Positions 7,643 to 11,201 of a stretch of DNA of 11,201 nt are shown here, piece after piece. The position numbers and the translations under genes are program-made. Origin of the DNA: Thermaerobacter marianensis (lineage in GTDB: Bacteria > Bacillota > Sulfobacillia > DYIH01 > DYIG01); assembly GCA_020723725.1 (NCBI GenBank), contig DYIG01000035.1, positions 636-11,836 on the forward strand. The letters are read 5' to 3'. Every line of letters starts with the position of its first letter. Within the stretch, counting starts at the first letter, position 1. The notes under the pieces are model-generated. The model was given only the letters and a program-made list of their open reading frames with translations, was not told the DNA's origin and ran no database searches.

Positions 7643-8917
7643 TTAATTCTTGGCTTCTTTAGGCTGAACCATCTCCCACACGTTATAGGCAAACGCCAGA
7701 GTGCCCGCGAGGGTAGCCAGCAAGGAGAGCCTGGTAAGCAGCCCCAATCCAGCCAGAATGCCTATGAATACCATTCCCGTCCCAATCACCAGAAGCCAAA
7801 AACAGGCTTCCGATACCTTGCGGTTAAACAACTCGCGCAACAGGGGAACGGCCTCCTTACCCGCCTTGTCACCATACCGGTGCAGCCAGGCAAGAAAGGG
7901 AATTATCTTATACAGGTGTCCCACTATCATGAGGGAAATCCAGCCTAACAAGGCCATATAACCCGCCGCAATCAGTACCCTTTCATCATCCAGCCAACTG
8001 CCTTGTCCGGCCAGAAAGCGCCCCCAGATCAGCGCGAAAACAGTTATCCCCGCCACCACAGACGCCGCTGAAAACCGGCTTACCAATTCAAGCTTGCGAC
8101 GGCGGCGGTGCTTGAAGATTGTTCGGACATCCAAGGCAAACAGGAGGAAAGCCACCATGACAAGGGTGGCCCCTGTCCAACCGGGGATACCTGGCCAAAA
8201 GGCCCTTGCAATGAATAGAAACGTGCCTCCCCCCAGCAAGAGGATGGCCGGAAGCTGGCGGCTCTCAGTAAAGCCATGCGACAGAGCGAACATGGGCACG
8301 AGCCTGTAGGCCACCCCGAATATCATGAGGGTGAACCACCCGATAAACCCCATGGCGATGTGTGAGCCAAGCAACCCCCCTAGCGACGAACCGAGGAATC
8401 CGAAACGTAGTGTCAGGGTCATCATAAAACCCCAGAGCACGGTAAGCATAAAAAACACCAGGCCCGCCAGCATGGCAAAACCCTGTCGGCTCCAGGCCTT
8501 GACATTCAAGAGCGTGCCCCGCATGTTCCAGCCATAAGCGAAGAAGGAAAGGGTAGTAATGGTGCCCCCAGTAGCAATAACCGTAGTGTTCCAGATGCGA
8601 AACCCAACAATTAATGTAGAAACACCGATTAAGGCAGGCCAGAAAAGAAACCGCCCCACGTCCTCACGGTGTAGATCCACCTGAAGCAGCACAGGGATCA
8701 TCTGATACAGAACCCCTATGACCACCATACTGGCCCACCCAAGGGTAAGCAGGTGAACAAGGGAAATCGTCTCCGGCCGAAGCACCGGACCGGTCAGAAG
8801 CTTATCCGGCCAAAGGAGCATAGCCAATTGCGCAATGAAATAGGAGACTATCCCCGTGACAATGTACCGGATAGGCAGTGTTACCGGAGGCGCCTTCTTA
8901 GTCGCCAGGGTATTCAT
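7643..8917 (-). CDS. 12-helix membrane protein resembling heme-copper oxidase / NO reductase subunit I
   Basis: The start ATG 8917 overlaps the stop of the upstream gene as ATGA and follows AAGGA by six bases; the in-frame ATG at 8941 lacks this support. The 424-residue chain has twelve predicted membrane helices (about 15-36, 50-78, 91-110, 112-132, 146-169, 182-209, 221-241, 245-265, 283-303, 313-342, 371-391, 395-415). A motif G-W, G, Y, P recurs three times (W61/Y71/P75, W194/Y204/P208, W326/Y336/P340), spaced 132-133 residues, in helices 2, 6 and 10. Heme-copper oxidase subunit I has the same pseudo-threefold plan, with metal-ligand histidines in helices II, VI and X. Here H55, H186 and H334 lie in those helices, but the helix VII His-His pair and the helix X H-x-H are missing. 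It may bind heme without a full copper site; an NnrS-like role is an alternative. The function is inferred, not recognised. Confidence 0.8.
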   Translation of the reverse strand: MNTLATKKAPPVTLPIRYIVTGIVSYFIAQLAMLLWPDKLLTGPVLRPETISLVHLLTLGWASMVVIGVLYQMIPVLLQVDLHREDVGRFLFWPALIGVSTLIVGFRIWNTTVIATGGTITTLSFFAYGWNMRGTLLNVKAWSRQGFAMLAGLVFFMLTVLWGFMMTLTLRFGFLGSSLGGLLGSHIAMGFIGWFTLMIFGVAYRLVPMFALSHGFTESRQLPAILLLGGGTFLFIARAFWPGIPGWTGATLVMVAFLLFALDVRTIFKHRRRRKLELVSRFSAASVVAGITVFALIWGRFLAGQGSWLDDERVLIAAGYMALLGWISLMIVGHLYKIIPFLAWLHRYGDKAGKEAVPLLRELFNRKVSEACFWLLVIGTGMVFIGILAGLGLLTRLSLLATLAGTLAFAYNVWEMVQPKEAKN

Positions 8918-9150
8918 GGCCTTTCCTTGCCCGCCTTCCAAACGGTAATACGGTAACCGCCACCATCCATGGGCTCCGTGCGGTGGGCATAACCGCGTTC
9001 CTCCAGTTCCGGATACAAAAACATGGGTTGGCGGTCATTTCGGGCCACCAGTGTATCGCCGTCACCCATGGTTTCCAGGGCATCGAGGATGCGCATCATC
9101 GGCTCAGGGGGCTCCAAACCCCTATTGTCCAGCTCGACTACACGCCCCAA
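8914..9150 (-). CDS. DUF2249 domain protein (second copy)
   Basis: This 78-residue protein starts at TTG 9150, six bases after GGTGAG. It is a single DUF2249 domain: VVELDNRGLEPPEPMMRIL at the start, MGDGDTLVARND in the middle, FLYPELEERGY, and a final YRITVW strand. The fold is TusA-like, but this copy has no cysteine, so it cannot act as a persulfide carrier as TusA does. DUF2249 proteins are often found beside nitrogen-oxide and hemerythrin/NnrS-type genes, but their biochemical role is unsettled. The stop overlaps the start of the 12-helix protein (ATGA), implying translational coupling. It is 20 bases after the other DUF2249 gene. Confidence 0.85.
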   Translation of the reverse strand: MGRVVELDNRGLEPPEPMMRILDALETMGDGDTLVARNDRQPMFLYPELEERGYAHRTEPMDGGGYRITVWKAGKERP

Positions 9151-9170
9151 CGCAAACTCACCACCATTCC

Positions 9171-9407
9171 CTATGAGCCCTTCTTACGAAAAGTGATCCT
9201 CCACTCTTCAATGCCGACCTGCTCTGCGGTGTGTTCATAACCTTTTCCTTCCATAACCCTATAGAGGGGAAGGGGCTCGAAACTGTTTATTAGGATGAAG
9301 GTATCTTCCGGTCCAAGGCTGTTAACCGCCATCATTATTGCCTGGAACGGCTCTTCCCCACGCTTGTGGTACTCCCGAACATCCAGTTCGATTACGCCCG
9401 CTGCCAA
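9171..9407 (-). CDS. DUF2249 domain protein (first copy, operon leader)
   Basis: TTG 9407 is preferred (eight bases after AGGGG) over GTG 9416, which overlaps that ribosome site; this gives 78 residues, the same length as the next gene. Features match the family: VIELDVREY, the EEPFQAIMMAV helix, LGPEDTFILINS, PLPLYRVMEGKGY and a final WRITFRKK strand. No cysteine remains with this start. It shares the domain layout with its neighbour but is clearly diverged, so the pair is an old duplication or a heterodimer rather than a recent copy. It is the first gene of the four-gene minus-strand operon and faces the Crp/Fnr-type box about 50 bases upstream. The role is unknown. Confidence 0.83.
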   Translation of the reverse strand: MAAGVIELDVREYHKRGEEPFQAIMMAVNSLGPEDTFILINSFEPLPLYRVMEGKGYEHTAEQVGIEEWRITFRKKGS

Positions 9408-9456
9408 ACAGACCACCCCTTATGTTGATATGTTCACCGTTTTACAGTGCCTTTTC

Positions 9457-9472
9457 CGTGATAGTTATCACA
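9457..9472. promoter_or_regulatory. Crp/Fnr-type operator in the divergent intergenic region
   Basis: CGTGATAGTTATCACA contains the perfect palindrome GTGATA-GT-TATCAC (9458-9471), which fits the TGTGA-N6-TCACA consensus of Crp/Fnr-family proteins in five of five bases on one side and four of five on the other. It lies between the DUF2249 operon and the YwiC-like/Crp-Fnr pair, so one dimer could control both. The Crp/Fnr regulator at 10417-11112 is the obvious candidate ligand. Confidence 0.75.
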
Positions 9473-9493
9473 TGTGCAATATTGGTTGAAGGC

Positions 9494-9509
9494 TTAAATT
9501 CGTTATAGT
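9494..9509 (+). promoter_or_regulatory. Candidate -10 elements for the YwiC-like/regulator operon
   Basis: TTAAAT at 9494-9499 is placed as expected if the palindrome centre (9464.5) is at -41.5, the class II activator position used by Bacillus Fnr. TATAGT at 9504-9509 is the better sequence match but would put the box at about -51.5. Which one is used cannot be decided by eye. On the minus strand the hexamer at the equivalent class II position (9435-9430) is a poor match. Confidence 0.35.
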
Positions 9510-9555
9510 AGATGCTAGTTCAAAGGAATATACAGGCTGCCTTGCAAACAAATTC

Positions 9556-9561
9556 AGGAGA
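9556..9561 (+). promoter_or_regulatory. Ribosome binding site deciding a TTG start
   Basis: AGGAGA abuts the GTG at 9562 with no spacer, so that codon is not usable. It is nine bases from TTG 9571, which becomes the start and puts the family motif IPKEHGSW at residues 5-12. Confidence 0.65.
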
Positions 9562-9570
9562 GTGACCCTC

Positions 9571-10371
9571 TTGTCAATTCCCATTCCCAAGGAACACGGT
9601 TCATGGGTTATGTTCTTTACCGCGTTTATTATAGGGATATTTATCGCAGGGTCGTTTACCTTGCCTGTGATGGTCTATCTATTATCAACCCTCGCCCTTT
9701 TCATGATTCGCTACCCAATTTTCCTCCTAACAAGGATGAAAAACAAGCACCAATTCGGGGTCTATACAAAAGGAACCGTCAGGCTTTGGATCATCATCTA
9801 CGGGTTCACGGGAACGGCTTCAGGACTGGTCCTGGTCATGATCCTCGGCCGCCCTTTGCTGGTCTACCTGGGTGTTTTCGCATTGATACTGCTATCGGCA
9901 GAGGCTTACAGGGGGACACAAACCGCCCGCCAGACCCTATTGAACGAGCTGGCTGGTGCAGCCGGCCTCTCCTTGATCGGTCTGGGCGCCTACTACGTAT
10001 CCACCAACAGGTTGGACGCGAGGGCCTGGCAGATGACGTTCCTCCTGGCGCTTTACTTTGTAATGGCCGTCTTTTACGTGAGGATGAAGGCCCACTGGGT
10101 AACAAAACCCCCAACCGACTTCAAAACCCGCTGGGAAACCGGCAGTGTTAATATCCTTTTCTCCCTGGCAGCGCTTATCCTTACCCTGGGATTAGCATCC
10201 TATGGCCTGCTTCCTAACCTATCGTGGCTCGCGATTCTACCCGCAATATTAAGAAATGTATTTGATGCCCTGCGAGGGCAGAGGGAAACTAACTTTAAAC
10301 GACGCGGCTGGATAGAGACCATCTACATCGTCATTTTCCTGGTCCTGGTTGTCCTGGCCTTCAAGCAGTGA
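9571..10371 (+). CDS. YwiC-like family membrane protein
   Basis: This 266-residue polytopic membrane protein starts at TTG 9571 (spacing from AGGAGA). The N-terminal PKEHGSWVMF is the family signature; later marks are AEAYRG (110-114), NELAGAAGLS (125-134), the AVFYVRMKAH region (166-175) and RRGWIETIY (244-252). I count about eight hydrophobic segments (roughly 13-27, 30-47, 71-93, 96-110, 127-143, 153-170, 192-212 and 249-264). In Bacillus subtilis ywiC lies in the fnr/narK/arfM nitrate-respiration region; here it is followed after 45 bases by a Crp/Fnr regulator, the same association. The biochemical function is unknown; a distant likeness to UbiA-type prenyltransferases is possible, but I cannot show the Asp-rich motifs. 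Expression is likely controlled by the Crp/Fnr-type box about 100 bases upstream. Confidence 0.88.
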   Translation: MSIPIPKEHGSWVMFFTAFIIGIFIAGSFTLPVMVYLLSTLALFMIRYPIFLLTRMKNKHQFGVYTKGTVRLWIIIYGFTGTASGLVLVMILGRPLLVYLGVFALILLSAEAYRGTQTARQTLLNELAGAAGLSLIGLGAYYVSTNRLDARAWQMTFLLALYFVMAVFYVRMKAHWVTKPPTDFKTRWETGSVNILFSLAALILTLGLASYGLLPNLSWLAILPAILRNVFDALRGQRETNFKRRGWIETIYIVIFLVLVVLAFKQ

Positions 10372-10416
10372 TAATTTAAATACTGTCGTTAGAATCCGCC
10401 CTCTGGAGGCCTCGCC

Positions 10417-11112
10417 ATGGACATCAGGTACCTAAGGGAGATACCCCTTTTATCTGCGGTTGACGACAAAACCCTGGAATGCCTCCTTCCCTTGGTTTCC
10501 GACCGCAAATACGAGAAGAACCAGGTAATTTTCTTGGAAGGCGACCCCGTCGAAGCGATCTACTTTCTCAAAAGCGGCCTGGTAAAGGTCTTCATTCTAA
10601 CACCTGATGGAAAGGAACAGACGATTAACATACTACAGGCCGGGGATTTCTTCCCCCACATGGGCTATCTGGAAGGCGGGGATTACCCCGCAACGGCCCA
10701 AACGCTTTGCGACAGCCGTCTGGCCATCATCCGCCGGGCCGATTTGCTCTCCCTGCTTCAAAGGAACTGCGGGCTAACCCTGAAGATCCTGCTGGCCACC
10801 GCCGAACGCATGACGACCCTGCAGAAAAGGTACAAGGACCTGCTTCAGCGTGATCTCATTGCACGGGTGGGGCGCGCGCTTCTGTGGCTGGCGGAAAGCC
10901 ACGGCGTTCCTTCCCCGGAAGGGATCCGTCTCAACATCCACCTGACACACCAGGAACTTGCCAACCTGGTCGGAGCAGCCCGGGAAAGCGTCAGCCGCAT
11001 AATGAGTGACTTCAAAAAGGACGAACTCATAGGCATAAACAAAGAGGGCGCCCTTATCCTTAAGGACAAAGGCCGTTTGATAGCCTTAGCCCTGATTGAA
11101 AGAGCACCCTAG
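10417..11112 (+). CDS. Crp/Fnr-family transcriptional regulator without FNR-type cysteines
   Basis: This 231-residue protein starts at ATG, seven bases after GGAGG. Residues about 10-110 form the cyclic-nucleotide-type beta-barrel (VIFLEGDP, YFLKSGLVKVF, GDFFPHMGYL), 115-145 the dimerisation helix, and 150-230 the winged helix with LTHQELANLVGAARESVSRIM. The recognition residues are R189, E190, S193 and R194: R-E-x3-R as in Crp plus the Ser of Fnr, suited to GTGA half sites like the palindrome at 9457-9472. Only three cysteines exist (C22, C98, C118); neither the N-terminal cluster of E. coli FNR nor the C-terminal cluster of Bacillus Fnr is present. The Arg-Ser pair that binds cAMP phosphate in Crp is also missing (YPATAQT there). 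It therefore probably senses something else, for example heme/NO as in DNR-type regulators (inference). It is likely autoregulated, since the box precedes its operon. Confidence 0.92.
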   Translation: MDIRYLREIPLLSAVDDKTLECLLPLVSDRKYEKNQVIFLEGDPVEAIYFLKSGLVKVFILTPDGKEQTINILQAGDFFPHMGYLEGGDYPATAQTLCDSRLAIIRRADLLSLLQRNCGLTLKILLATAERMTTLQKRYKDLLQRDLIARVGRALLWLAESHGVPSPEGIRLNIHLTHQELANLVGAARESVSRIMSDFKKDELIGINKEGALILKDKGRLIALALIERAP

Positions 11113-11201
11113 AGGCCCGGTGAAAAAGGCTCATCTGCGGCGTTGCCTTCGTCGCTCGTCCCTGCGGCGTACCAGGAAGTACGCCTCACTCCTCGCTCCT
11201 C
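11113..11201. repeat. Left part of a probable palindromic intergenic repeat, cut by the window end
   Basis: It begins directly after the regulator stop codon with AGGCCCGGTGAAAAAGGC. It contains CTGCGGCGT twice (11135-11143 and 11162-11170) and a perfect 7-bp inverted repeat, GGCGTAC (11166-11172) and GTACGCC (11179-11185), around a six-base loop. It has no credible open frame. The layout resembles dispersed palindromic elements of anaerobic bacteria that start and end with complementary GTGAAAAAGGC arms; the right arm would lie beyond 11201. It may also act as the terminator of the operon. Confidence 0.5.

Noticed and set aside
9423..9438. Possible second Crp/Fnr box, TGTTGATATGTTCACC
   Set aside because: The right half (TCACC) is good but the left half matches in only three of five places. 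It is 34 bases from the perfect box and could be chance.
9469..9476. CACATGTG palindrome overlapping the Crp/Fnr-type box
   Set aside because: It is only 8 bases and shares bases with the stronger palindrome; there is no independent reason to call it a site.
9603..10151. Plus-strand frame of 182 codons inside the YwiC-like gene
   Set aside because: It is an out-of-frame reading of a well-supported membrane protein, and the product is Pro/Arg/Gly-rich with no domain.
11135..11185. CRISPR or insertion-sequence end near the window edge
   Set aside because: There is only one short direct repeat and one small hairpin, with no regular spacers and no transposase; a palindromic intergenic repeat explains it better.

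Overview
The window reads as a bacterial chromosome segment from an anaerobic Gram-positive lineage, most likely a Clostridia/Peptococcaceae-type organism. That is inferred from the mixed ATG/GTG/TTG starts behind strong AGGAGG-type ribosome sites, the very large 2-hydroxyacyl-CoA dehydratase activase proteins, and the YwiC-like + Crp/Fnr pair. It was not tested by database search. Genes are tightly packed; no stretch above 300 bases lacks a gene, and I see no tRNA, rRNA, CRISPR array or complete mobile element.

Left block (1-6544, + strand): a 5'-truncated protein with tandem BadF/HgdC-type ATPase activase domains is followed by an 884-residue two-half protein of the activase-associated (DUF2229 / dehydratase-component-like) family. 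Eleven bases later comes an OmpR-type response regulator, then a membrane histidine kinase with a strikingly acidic external loop. No terminator is visible between these four genes, so they may be co-transcribed. Next (6545-7316) is a promoter region with an 11-bp-phased direct repeat, a small exported Gly/Tyr/Asn-rich protein of unknown function, and a strong intrinsic terminator.

Right block (7326-11112): a compact minus-strand operon reads, in transcription order, DUF2249 protein, second DUF2249 protein, 12-helix heme-copper-oxidase-like membrane protein, and MIP18/DUF59 Fe-S assembly-type protein. It is divergent from a plus-strand pair, a YwiC-like membrane protein and a Crp/Fnr-family regulator. 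The shared intergenic region (9408-9570) carries a perfect 14-bp palindrome of the Crp/Fnr type, GTGA-N6-TCAC. The recognition helix of the regulator encoded here (R-E-x2-S-R) suits that box. The simplest reading is a self-regulated regulon for anaerobic or nitrogen-oxide-linked respiration; the exact substrate cannot be read from the sequence.

The window ends (11113-11201) inside what looks like the left arm of a longer palindromic intergenic repeat that is cut off by the edge. The best candidates for something undescribed are the DUF2249 x2 / 12-helix / MIP18 operon with its Crp/Fnr box, the doubly duplicated activase system, and the acidic-loop kinase with its candidate target gene.
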